Shown here: one piece after another, positions 32,381-43,800 of the stretch
Layout of the letters: each line of letters starts with the position of its first letter
How positions within the stretch are numbered: position 1 is the stretch's first letter
NCBI GenBank assembly: GCA_029449245.1
Contig: JANATF010000003.1
Span: forward strand, 2,108,001-2,172,000
Length of the DNA: 64,000 nt
Source: Mortierella alpina
Lineage: Eukaryota > Mortierellomycota > Mortierellomycetes > Mortierellales > Mortierellaceae
Reading direction: 5' to 3'
Translations under genes and position numbers: made by a program
The notes under the pieces: generated by a model
Database searches by the model: none
Seen by the model: only the letters and a program-made list of their open reading frames with translations
Told to the model about the DNA's origin: nothing

Positions 32381-34012
32381 TTATGCCTTTTGATTCTCGC
32401 GGACGAGGATCGCAAAGCCAGCGACAATGCTCAGCCCGCCAGCTACATTGCCCCAGCCAACGCTCTCGCTAAAGAGCACCCAGTCCGTGAATGCCACCAG
32501 GGGAATGGTCGCCATGACCCCGACGGCCGCAAACACAGGACTCGTCTGCGACACCACAATCATGAAACACCCGTTGTAGATTAGGCCTAGGGTGGCTATC
32601 ATCAGGATCGTCGAAAACTGCTCCAGCGTCGGCAGCTCAAACACCTCGTGTCCAATCCAGTGGAGCAGAGGGATCGGAACCCAGAACATCGTGAATGTCG
32701 CTACGCCCATCAAGCCCGTCAGCGTGTTGGCGAAAGTCACCGAGTACACTTTAGGCGACGCGTACTTTTTGTAGACGACCTACACAGGGATTGTCACAGG
32801 ATTGTCAAATTATAGCCGTTAGCATCTCTTTTGGGTCCGAAATAGCTCCCTCCATGCATCAATAGACCCTGGATCGCTTTCATCGCACCCCATTTCTTTG
32901 TTTAGTCAAGTTACATACCTCCTCAAAGCCATACAAGGCAGCCCCGACAAGTGCCAGAACATCACCCACCAAGGACAATGGGACAGCCGCGTCTCCAGCG
33001 ACATTTTCGTCCTCTACTGTCGATGAATCTCTGGTAGTCAGGCTGATAATGGCTACCCCCAGCAAAGACAGGAACACGGCGATCACCTTGTTCAGAACAA
33101 TCTTTTCCTTCAGCAGCCACACTGAGAACAAGTAGGCAAAGAAACAAGCAGTGTTGTTGATTGCAGTCAAGTTGGCCATCGATGTCATGGCCACACAGGT
33201 GTACCACAGATACGAAGGCACCATGTAGAGTATCGTCATGCCGAAAGCCACCCAGAAGAGATATCTTGTCAATGCCTTCTTCTCCTGGGACGTATAGACA
33301 GTCGTCGAGGAATGTGCTGCCAGAGGTGTGGAGGAGGGCGAGGAGGAGGAGGGGGGCACAATAGCGGATGCAGCCCCGACCAGGGTATAGTCTGCCTGTC
33401 GATGGTAGAGATTGCTCGTGGACTGTCGGGTCATCCATGAGTAGTAACTGAGACGTTCCCGGAATGTGGAGAGCGACCTCGGTGCTGACGGCGAGATATA
33501 TGCCGAGTACAAGAATTGCATCGGGACTGCCACAGCCCAAAACGAGTGCGAGATGTACAGGATGAAGTAGGGTTTTTGGTATCCCATCGAGGTCTGCACG
33601 AACTTGGTGAGTTCCTATTCAAACCGACAAGGCCAAGATACAGCTGCATCACGTCAGACAAGGGTTGCTGGGTACAAACGTGTGGAGAGAGGAGAGAGAG
33701 CAAGAGGCAAGGCTCAGGTCGATCCATGTCTTATCCTCGCCACCAACTGCAAAAAAGTCCTACCGTCTGTAGCACAAAGGAGAGAATGCAGATAAAGAGA
33801 AACGCTGAGGCCATCTGAAAACGCTTCGACTCTGAGTGTTGGCGCTCGTCGAGGTCCTCTTCCTCTTCCTCTGGCTCAATGGCTATCGCGCCACTGAGCG
33901 AGGCATTTGAGGTGCCGGCACTCCTTGAGCCGGCCTGAGGAGGAGCGAGTGGCGAGGCAGCAGAGTGGGGTCTGGACTCGTCCTTTTGCCTCCTTGTATT
34001 GGGCCGTGACAT
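32381..34012 (-). CDS. SLC35F3/F4-like drug/metabolite transporter
   Basis: Three exons on the minus strand: 34012-33764, 33614-32919 and 32779-32381, about 447 residues. A disordered, acidic N-terminus (EPEEEEEDLDERQ) precedes helix 1 (ASAFLFICILSFVLQT). Exon 2 starts at KFVQTSMGYQKPYFILYISH, then a Ser/Pro linker, then helices FWVAFGMTILYMVPSYLWYT, TSMANLTAINNTACFFAYLF and KVIAVFLSLLGVAII. Exon 3 carries VVSQTSPVFAAVGVMATIPL followed by VAFTDWVLF, a conserved block of the SLC35F3/F4 and F5 carriers, and ends RENQKA. SLC35F3 is implicated in thiamine transport in mammals; I infer only the family. It is the second SLC35F-type gene within 7 kb and is not a close duplicate of the first. Confidence 0.8.
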
Positions 34013-35042
34013 TGTGAGGAGAGAGAGACTGAGAGACAGATGAAGCGCAATTAGGAGTGGAGAGAGTGCAGCATGGATTCGGCTCGCTCGATTCGGAGTC
34101 AGGGTGGAAAGGCAAGAGTTGATTGAGAAGTGGAGACGGGCGAAAAGCGCTCGTCAAATCGAACGTCACAGGGGACTAGCCGGTCAGGATGTCCCGCGAC
34201 TTCTTTGTTCCTCCAAAGGCTGTTGCCTCTGCAGACGTGTGCTGTGCTTGCATTTCAGCAGAGCCGACGCCGGAACACGGCAAAGGGTCCGATGGAGAGA
34301 GTGTGGAGTGGGGCGAGCGCAGTAGCCGCAGTGGTAGGGCCAGCAGTTGACAAGTGCCGGACACTACCGGGCACTGTGCGATGTGCCATCACGTACGCGG
34401 TCAGGAAACGACAAATGCTGGTGGGGTGCCGGGGACACTCCTGCAACGGCATCATAGCACGGTAGGCCACCTCCGTCGCCAACCGTATGAACTTGAGTTC
34501 CTTTGCATGAGCGCTGCTGCGTTGTTCCTTTTCCAACCCCTGTGCTTACTTCTGAACAAAGGGCTTGCACGCGTCGCAGCGATCCGACGCGCTCTGCTTG
34601 CTGGTCTTCAGTCTACTCCAAAGGGTTCCTGTGACACCCCTGATGCGGCAGAGCACCCTAGGCTGTCCATCGGCATTGGCAGCTCCTTGGGCACGCAGGA
34701 CGTGCCTCCTTGCTCTCCCTCCCTTCGTCGTCGTGGTCTCGATGGACACATAGGCCAAGCACGGCGCCTCCCACGGGCACGGGTGCACTGGCAACATTTT
34801 TTCGCCCACGCACCCTTTTTTTGGTATGAGAGTGTTTCTTTGCGGCCTCTGCTTCCTTTGCTTCCGTTTTCTTCTTTCCATCCATCGTCAACCAAATCGC
34901 AACCCTCCACAGCTACCGCCATCGAACAGAAAAGCACGCCCTTCCCACAGACACACACACGCACAAGCACGTAAAACACAAAAAAAAAAAAAAAAGAGCA
35001 TCGCTCCCTTTCTCCCTTCACTCAGAGCGCATTAACCCAGCC
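34013..35042. promoter_or_regulatory. 1-kb divergent region between the SLC35F3/4-like and GYF genes
   Basis: No family resemblance is found in the overlapping frames of both strands. A C/A-rich stretch with CAC repeats (34950-34975) and a 15-A run (34981-34995) lie just before the GYF gene. A possible unrecognised short gene cannot be excluded. Confidence 0.4.
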
Positions 35043-38000
35043 ATGGCCTCCAACACGATGAACTTTGGTCCTGAATGGTACAGCCCTGCAGACCACTTGA
35101 TGCACATGTTGACCTCCCGTTCTCTTTCTGACACCTCCTCGCCATTGCAATTGCCTCTCCAGGATGCGACGCTTCCCTGCAAAGTCAAGCCAGCCCCAGA
35201 CCGACCTCCAAGCCCGGGCTCCCCCGCCTGCTGCTCCTCCATTGCAGGACTGGAACCAACCCGCGCCTACTGCGTCTGCTGCCTTGCCCGCCTTCAGTTA
35301 CTCCTCTATTGCCGCCAGCAATGTACGCTCTCAAAACGGAGCATCAGGCGCTGCGTCCGCGCAAGACTCGTCAGCAACGGATGGTGGCATGGGCGGAAAC
35401 GGCGCCAGTGGCAGCAACAGCTTTGCAACAGACTCCTTGAATCCCTTCAAGTATTCGAAAGAGCTCATGTTGTCCCTCTACAAACCGACTAATCTTCCCA
35501 TCGAGTTTGAGAAGTATGAAATCATGACGAGCGAAGAGTCCTTAAAGCCCATGTCATCGCAGCCATTTTCTGATCAGGAGCAAAAGGTAGGACCTACAAA
35601 AAAAAAGTGAGGAATGGCTCAATGTCTTCTCCCATGGTCAGCTATTGTCGCCATGATATTGATAGTGTGCCGTTCATTGATGACTGCAGCTACTTGCGGG
35701 AAACGTGAATAGTGAAGTGGCACGTAGGGCCGCTCAACCAAGCGATGGCCCGCAAGAGCGCACGCAAGGACAGCGGCGAGAGAGTCTCTCGAACATTGGG
35801 GAGCACCTCAGTGGGCGGTATGACCGCTCGGACAAGAGCTCTACCCACCAGCGCAACTTTGATTCCAGATCCCACGGTGTTGGAGGAGCGAGGCCACGAA
35901 GTGAGTTCGAAATTGGAGGCACCATGATGCAAGGTGTTAAATGCCTCGTCCGCGTTGAGGCACCTCGGGGACGCCATCTAGGATAAAGGCTCTAACACAC
36001 ATTATCACGCAATGGCCCAATAGATCTGAACAACGACGGCCGTAGTCACTCCTTTAGGCGAACCGATCCAGTCGAGCGTGAACGAGAGCGCGAGCGAGAG
36101 CGTGAGCCAGAAGACGGTCTGTGGAATTCACCCGTTAGCAACTTGTTGGGATCATTCGATACCAACGGCGTCTTTCGTGTCGTTGGTGAAGGAGACGAAC
36201 TTGAGCCCCTAGCGGCACTTGAGGAGACTGTATCGGAACCAGCGCTGGAGGAGACAAGAGGAGCTGCTACGACCATCGACGATCAGCTTGCCACCAATCC
36301 AACACATGGTGCACCCTTCCAACAAGGTAACGCTCACGACGATTCATCCCTGCTTGAGCGTCATCGTCAGGTAGCGTACGACAACAAGGACGATCTCCCT
36401 CAGTTCTCGAGTGCCATGAACACCAGCGCGTCCATGAGGTCAACTATGCTTCGTGACAACGATGACGACCTTCCATCGTTCAGCTCCCATCTACCTTCTA
36501 TTGCCGCTCTTGCCTCAGCTTCTTCTGCAGAACCTATTTTCGACCCGGCTGTAGAGCTAAGCAAATGGCTTTATCGCGATCCCAGCGGAAGCGTTCAAGG
36601 GCCATTCCTGTCCGAAGAGATGCACGAGTGGTACAAGGGAGGGTTTTTCTCGCCCGACTTGCTCGTGAAGAGGGAGCAGGACCAGACATTTGAACCGTTG
36701 GGCTCATTGATCCGGAGAGTTGGCTCGGACGATCAACCATTTTTGACTGCTGGGGTCATCCACCAGGAACTGCCCTTGCAGCACTCAGCCGCCAGTATTC
36801 GACCATCGGTCCCAGCATTGGCCCAGAATCGCCAACCGCTGTCGCAACCGAGTCAGCCATCGGGATGGATGGGTGTGAGTGCTCCTACCACTCCCAATAC
36901 CCCTAGCTTTGGAGTAGACCATCTCTTCATGCAGCAGCAACAACTTCAGCACCAGCAGCAACTTCAGCAGCAGCATTCATCTGGAGACCCGTTTAATAGT
37001 AATATCGGTCTTGGCCCGCAACGGGCAGGATTTGGAGCAGCTCCGGATCCGGTTGCTAGTGGTGGTGCAGGGATGCCTGGACTGGACTCGAGGTGGAGCA
37101 CAGGCCCCTTCGGACGCAATCAGACTGTGGAGTCAAACGCTGGATGGGCAGGGGATGCCTTCCCTCGGGGACCCATGACGTCTATGCCCGCGCCCCATAC
37201 ACCCCTGGGGGGACCACAGTTCATGGACCAGCAGCAAAGGCTCCACCATCAAGAAGTCGAGAGACAACAGTACATGCAGCTGCTTCAGCGACAGAGTCAG
37301 ATGCAGGCCATGTTGCATCAACAGCAGTTTATGGCGGCCCAACAGCAGTTCGGTAATGATCCCCACGCTCTTGCGGCACTGTTGGCTCAGCAGCAGGCCC
37401 AACAGCGACAGCTCCAGATGCGATATCAACAACTTCAGTATGGGGCACTTCACGGACAAGATCAGCCTTCAACTCCTGGTGGCACAGCCATTCCGTGGGG
37501 TAGAATGGGTCAACCTTCCAGCCCATGGACCACGTCGATCATCCCAACGAGCTCGGACAACTACTTTGATCTCAGCAAGGGCGATGAAAATCAAGTACCC
37601 CATTCACTGCAGCCGCGCCAAGAGCCGCCACAGTTTCATCAACAAACACCATCCCATGCGCATCAGGAACAGCTGCAATATCCATCCCAGCACGCGCACG
37701 CTGACGATCTAATGAACGCGTTGCCATCAGGCAACGAGTACACCGCAAATGAGAGGGATCAACATATCCCAGACCAATATGATGACCGTCATGACGACGG
37801 TGTTGCTAACCGTATGCAGAGTCTAGACATTCACGACAATTCAACTCGTACCCAGGATCCGGCTGTGGCGACTGAGGAAAAGGAGCACGCGTCGGCAACA
37901 GCGCCTGCTGTTGAGGATCCAAAGGTTGTGGAGCAAGAACAGCTTGTGGAAACCGCCTGGGGTCAAGGCCATGGCGCTTCTCTAGAGGCTAAACTCGCTA

Positions 38001-39345
38001 ACACCGAGGAGGCTTTTTTGCATCAACATGCCGAACCGGAATCATGGCAAGATAATCATGATGAGCCTGAGTCCAGAGAGGAAATCGTGTTAGAGTCCGC
38101 GTCTTGGTCCACCGTTGAGCCCACCCGCCCAACAAAAGCGGCTGCTCCGGCTCCTTGGGCCAAATCCACCGGTACCGAGGAAGAATTGTCTTCGGAAAGA
38201 AGAACCCCTACCCTTCGTGAGATTCAGGAGATGGAGGCCAAAAGGGCAGAGACAGCCAAGGCTGAACGTCAGGCGCAGGCGGCCTCGGCTGCTGCTCTCT
38301 CTGGCCATAGCAACTTTGCAGATTTCACCAAAGGCATGGCAGGATCGCCCGCTTGGAGCAGCGCAGCCCCTACAGCACCAAAGAAGAAGACTTTGAAGGA
38401 GATTCAACAAGAGGAGGAGGCCGCTATGAAGAGAGCTCGTGCTGCTGCTCACAAATCGCATCCTTCTGGGTCAGCCACTGGAGGTGCCAGCAGCACCGGA
38501 TTGGCAGCCATTGTTGCCTCCGGCACAGGATCGATTGGGAAGCGTCAAGCCAATACCATTGGATCCAGGGTATGTAGCATTTGTTGAGAAGAGGAATGCT
38601 GCGAGGGATATCGACGCAGCAACTTTTATTTTTTTGCTAACTTTGAACTCGTTCCTTTTGACTCCAATGTGTTCCACTATAGCCTACGGCGGTCACTACG
38701 ACATCAGGACCTTGGGGTTCCTCTGCGCCTAACTCAGCTGGGACTGGCAAGCCTGCCTTGGTCACTCGCAATTCAGCCGTCTTTTCCTCCAATCCATCGC
38801 TTAGTTCACCCACTGCCTCTGCATCGAGAGGTCCAGACACCAATAGCTGGATTGAGGTGGGTTCGAATAAGCGTGATAGTGCCCATGCCAACTCTGGAAG
38901 CGCTCCCCATGCAACCAGCCGCCCCTCCTCCATGATCTCCCACTCCGCTACGAGCCATAGCGCCAACTCTGGCCTGAATTCGAATGAACCTCGCCCGGTC
39001 TCGGAGGACTTTATGCGATGGTGCCGTCAAGCTCTGAAGGGTCTCCAGGCAGGAGTGGTCCTTGAGGACTTCATCCAGATGCTGCTGACGTTCCCCTTGA
39101 ACCCAGACCCCTCGACTGTGGAGATTATTCAGGATTCGATCTACGCCAATTCGCAGTCGCTCAATGGACGACAGTTTGCGGACGAATTCATCAAGCGCCG
39201 AAAGGCGGATGCGTACCCGAACGGAGGTGCTCCTGCTTCTGTATCTGCCTCTTCGACAGGGAACCTTGCTTCCTCAGGAAGCGGAGCTTCGGACTCCTCC
39301 TTTAAGGTGGTGTCTAAGAAGGGCAAGAAGAAAGGAACTGCCTAG
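35043..39345 (+). CDS. GYF-domain protein (Smy2/Syh1, GIGYF-like)
   Basis: Five exons: 35043-35077, 35163-35586, 35690-35900, 36024-38569 and 38683-39345, joining in phase to 1292 residues. The N-terminus reads NFGPEWMRRFPAK; the first exon has only 35 nt. A stretch of alternating Glu-Arg (VERERERERERE) follows. The GYF domain is KWLYRDPSGSVQGPFLSEEM followed by HEWYKGGFF, with the full W-Y-D-G-GPF-M-W-GF pattern. Then come Gln-rich coiled tracts (MQQQQLQHQQQLQQQ), acidic linkers and TLREIQEMEAKRAE / TLKEIQQEEEAAMKRA helices. A C-terminal conserved region follows (DFMRWCRQALKGLQAGVV) with a Lys-rich end. The family binds proline-rich partners and acts in translational repression and mRNA decay (with 4EHP in animals, Ccr4-Not and Eap1 in yeast). 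The role is inferred from the domain. Confidence 0.9.
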
Positions 39346-40165
39346 AGCCGTAGGACGTATTCGTGATTAATAAGTCTTCATTCTATAACTTTCCGTCGCG
39401 TCTTTTGCCAAAAATGCTGCGCCCCCGTCAGTGGTATATTTTGTAGAAGACTAGTGGAAAATGAATGCAGGGCACGACAAACGCGACATCAAAATCGCGC
39501 TGTCCACTCCACATAGTCGGGGCCATTGGCTCTTCTACATGGCAGTGTTGTGATTAGCTGGTTGTGGGACAACAGAGGTCGCTGGGTGGGGGAGTATGCA
39601 TGGGTCTGGAAGCGGCGCTCAGAGTGCTTACCTCTGTTGCGCCGGCCTGTGTCTATCTGCTGCCTCGTGTTTTGTAGCTTGCCTTCTGGATGCCTTGAGC
39701 GCATCACTCATTTTTGTTCTTGTCACTCGTACCCTTGATCTTCTTTTCTAATTTTTATAGCATGGATCCTTGACACCGCCTCCTCAGTCTCTCTCGCTCA
39801 CTCATTCTCTACTCACTCTGCGCGCCCTCAATCGTAATCTTTTTGCGCATCCCCCTTGCCTCTACTCCTTTCCTTGTTTCCCCCTGCTCCATGGTACCTG
39901 ACACTTGGCCGTTTTGGCGTAACCTCTCTGCAAAAATAGAGAGTGAAAAGGCCAAAGCAAGAGCAAATACCACATCCTACCAGGGAGGAGGGGGGGGGGA
40001 GGGGGCAGCATCTCGTCGTTGACAGCCCCAAATCCTGCTCTCCCATGCTTGAAAGTATATAGCATGAACATCGTTTGCGCGCAACCTTTTTCTCTCCTCT
40101 TCTTTTTCTCCTTACAACAACAGCATCCAAAAACACACACACGGCAATCGTACATTTCCTTCAAA
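39346..40165. other. Intergenic between the GYF gene and the secreted helical-repeat protein gene
   Basis: About 820 bases without a supported gene. The section 39760-39870 is strongly CT-rich and a G-run occurs at 39990-40000. CA-rich sequence lies just before the ATG at 40166. Confidence 0.45.
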
Positions 40166-40576
40166 ATGAGGATCCCAGCCAGCACCACCACTCTTCTCAT
40201 CCTTGCCGTCCTCCTTTGCCTCCACCCTGGTTCGGTCTCATCTACTCAGCATCTCGAGACGCCTCAGACCCATCAGCCCAGCACCGTAGCGATCCCTTTG
40301 ATCCGCGCCCGCCGCCGTGGTCTTGCAAGGAGGTCCACCCACATGACGCCCGAGGAGGCAGCTGAAAAGGCTCGGGAAGCCGCTGCCGCTGCTATGGCTA
40401 GAGAAGCTGCAGCTGCCTTAGCCCGAGAAGCTGCCGAACGAGCCAGAGAAGCAGCCGAAAGAGCCAGAGAAGCTCTTGAAAAAGCAAACGCTGCAGCGGG
40501 AGCGGGTCAAGGCAATGAAAGTACAGGAGGAGACGACGGTACCGGGGACTCTGGAAATGCGGGCGGTTCGGATTGA
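40166..40576 (+). CDS. Small secreted Ala-rich helical-repeat protein
   Basis: A single-exon frame of 136 residues starting at the ATG at 40166. Residues 1-26 form a clear signal peptide (TTLLILAVLLCLHPGSVSS). Residues 50-57 are a basic cluster (RARRRGLARR) suited to Kex2-type processing. The next 50 residues consist almost only of Ala, Glu, Arg and Lys in repeated units (AREAAAALAREAAERAREAAERA), giving a long charged helix that matches no family I know. The C-terminus is Gly/Asp/Asn/Ser-rich and acidic. I do not know its function. Possible roles are a cell-wall or extracellular helical peptide, or a precursor peptide. Translation of the 7-residue repeats looks real rather than a codon-repeat artefact, because synonymous codons differ between units. 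Confidence 0.6.
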   Translation: MRIPASTTTLLILAVLLCLHPGSVSSTQHLETPQTHQPSTVAIPLIRARRRGLARRSTHMTPEEAAEKAREAAAAAMAREAAAALAREAAERAREAAERAREALEKANAAAGAGQGNESTGGDDGTGDSGNAGGSD

Positions 40577-40829
40577 GTCAGAGAAGGGAAAACACCAACG
40601 CCTTGTCAAAGAGTGTATAGGAGGCTTCTCGACAGCGTAAATGGATAAGAGAGAAAAGACATAAGCAGATGGTCATTGCTATAAATAAAAAGACCCCCCC
40701 CCCCCGCCGCCGCCTTTGGAATCATCTACAGCAGCATGTCGAGCGGAGGTCAAGGTTCTGGCTGGCTGTTTATACGGAAAACTCTTCTGGTCCAAGAATA
40801 TACATCATTGACACCATTTGCTGTATTCT

Positions 40830-43800
40830 CTATTCCACAGCCGTTAAGACAGTCGCCGTCTCTTCAGCTGGTGCTGGTACCGGTGCTGGTGCAGATTCCA
40901 CCATGAGCTGCAGTCCCTGCAACACACTAGACACCCCCGGTACGAACCAACGCGCCTCAGAACTCTTGGAGCCTACTGTGCAGGTCACGACGCGGTGCGG
41001 ATGGCCATCGCCTACTTGCAGGCCGTTCACAAACTGGAACATGTCCTCGTCCGATCGATCGTCACCAACACACAGCACAAAGTCGACAGCATCTTCCACA
41101 GACAAGGGCAGCAGCGCGGCAGACTCTGATAGACCAGGTGCGGGCAGGGCTGATGGCTCAACATCGGGGCCAGATGCTGGAGGACTGCAGATTGCATGGA
41201 TCGCTTTTGATGGGAGTAAACTCTCGATAATCGTCTTTGCAGCGCAGGCTTTACTGACATCGCGCGGCATGACCTCGAGACACTTGCGACCAACAATCGC
41301 ATGGACAGGGTAGATAGATCCAATGGCTTCTTCGATATGATTCTGACATTCACGCGCTTGCCACAGGCCGTAGCTAGGGTTGTCAGCTTGACGATAATGC
41401 TGATTACAGATTTTTAAAAAAAATATAAGCGACGGAGGTGGGTTAGCAAAGACCTGAACTCTTTCGAGGTCTAATTGATACGCACGATACAATGTGTTTT
41501 AGGAGTTGGGCGCCGCACTTACCCAGACCAACGGTACGCTCTTTTCCTCAATCTCGGATCCCGGTGTCCTCTCCTTGTAATACTCAAACATCTAAAAGAA
41601 CGTTGCAACATCCTTAGCAACAAAAGACCTCTTACAGAACTCTTACAGAACTCTGTCTGACTCTCGATTCTCACAGGTCAACTTACCTCCATAACCTTTT
41701 TGCGCCACTGCATGTCGCTGCCTTGTTGGACTTGATTCTCCCAAGCTGACTTGCCTGCATGTCTCAAGAAACAACCACCCTCGGCACTATTTGGCGTAGC
41801 ATAACGCAACGTAGATGACAGGGAGATTAGGACCGAGATATGCAAGGGATCTAAAATAGGATGAACGGGACAGTAGTCATCCTTACCATAGCCCAATGTT
41901 CGGAATGGCTCCAAAGGTGCTCTCGAGACTATCCCTGGTCCTGCCACTCATGATGTATACAATGTTTTTAGGGTCCTGTGCCAGATTTGTCACCACCTTG
42001 ATCATTTCTTCGCTCGACGTCTTGCCCTTAGATCTCATTCCTGATGATCGCTCGTACGGAAGTAGCGTTCCATCATAGTCCAGCAGCAGCCTATCGCCAG
42101 GTCATAGACAGCAGCAAGAATCGTGAGTCTACAAACGCAGCAGGCAAAAAAAGTGATCATCGGCTAACCATATGAATTGGCCAAACACGCTTACAGTCTA
42201 CGCTTGGCGGCTTGGTATTGTGGCAAGACAGCTGCCATATCAAGCAAAGGGATATGAATCGAGTATCGCCTCTGTACATCGCCATGGACTTTGATGAGCT
42301 CCGAGACAAAGCTCTGAGCCCAGAATTGTGCTGTATTGGTGCATACATGTTTCCGGAGCTCATTCCATCGCACTGCCTTCTCGTCGTCCTTCATTTCCAG
42401 AGCATCATGGATCGCAGTCGCAACCTCCGTATAGTTCCAGGGGTTAACGCGCAGGCAAGCTCCCAGACTGCCATAGGTTCCTGCAAACTGAGGAGACGAG
42501 CAAAGTATGTTAGATGGAAAAAAAAATGCAGGCAGAACACTGCGCTGCAATGTGACACGTCGCTCCAATCCAAAACGGGGGGGATTGTTGGTCGTTTACC
42601 TCGCTTAGCACTAAAGGATTTTTTTGTTCCTCCTGGCAGACCACGTACTCGTGCGATGTGAGATTCATTCCATCCCTCAAGGACGTGATCAGACACAAGT
42701 CTGCCACGGTCAACAATCCAAGGTACTGACTGAAGGTAATGTCCTGTCGCAGGAATACAATGGGCTGGTAAGATAGGTCGCTGAACTTGGAATTGATTCT
42801 AGTCACCACATCCGAGACCTGTCCCTGAACTTCATTTTGCTCTGAGGTCGAGAGCGCCACTTGTATGAGCACAATCTAGTGGGGAATGGGGACGTCAATG
42901 AGTACGCTATGTTATTTCTGAGTCCCAGATACGGGGTGATCAAACATGGTCCTTGGCCCATGGAAACAAAGCAAAAAAACTGCTCTGTAGTGAGGGATGG
43001 AGAATTACCTTGCCCTGATATTCAGGATACAGATTCAGGAAACGCTCAAACGCAAGCATCTTCTGCCGAACTCCTTTGATATAGTCCAATTTGTCGCGTG
43101 CAACAATCAGCTTCAGCCCTGCGTACTTTTCCTTCAGAACCTCGACCCATTTAGCCACCTCCGGATCCTGTCGCTTCACATTCAGACTCTTTGTGTCGAT
43201 CCCTAGCAGAGGATTAATCATCCGTTTTAGGTTAGTATCAGGCTATCAGGCTCCCCTTTTCGCCGAGACTCTTGGAGTCAACACAAGAAGAAAATAAAGC
43301 TTGCAAACACTCACCAATAGGGAAAATCCCAACATTCACTGCAGTGTTCTCCAGTTGGATGCCCTTTGGATTCGACTCGACTGATAATAGTCGTGAGCAG
43401 GTTTGCAGAAAGTGTCGTGCAAATGAGTAGGTTTGAAAACCAACCAGGTCCGCACCCAAAAGGCCTTCCAGTACTTCCTTTCGCACTAGATGTTGTATAC
43501 ATCCAATCGTGAAAAGTTTAGGTTTTCATATCATATGCGGGTGTTTCCTGAGCAAAAACGTCAAAAGAGTTGTTTGATTGGCCGTTACGGTCAGTTTACC
43601 ATGAAGACATCGGAAAATCTCTGAACTCGGGAAAGGGATGTGCAAGAAGAATCCAATAGACGCATCGGGAAGCCGCTCGCGGATCATGTTCGGCACTAGC
43701 ATTAGATGATAATCGTTCACCCAGACTGACGGAGATCATAAAAGATATGGAAACGTCAACATTGATGCATCTTCTTGTTTGGGTCACTTGAAACCTGCGC

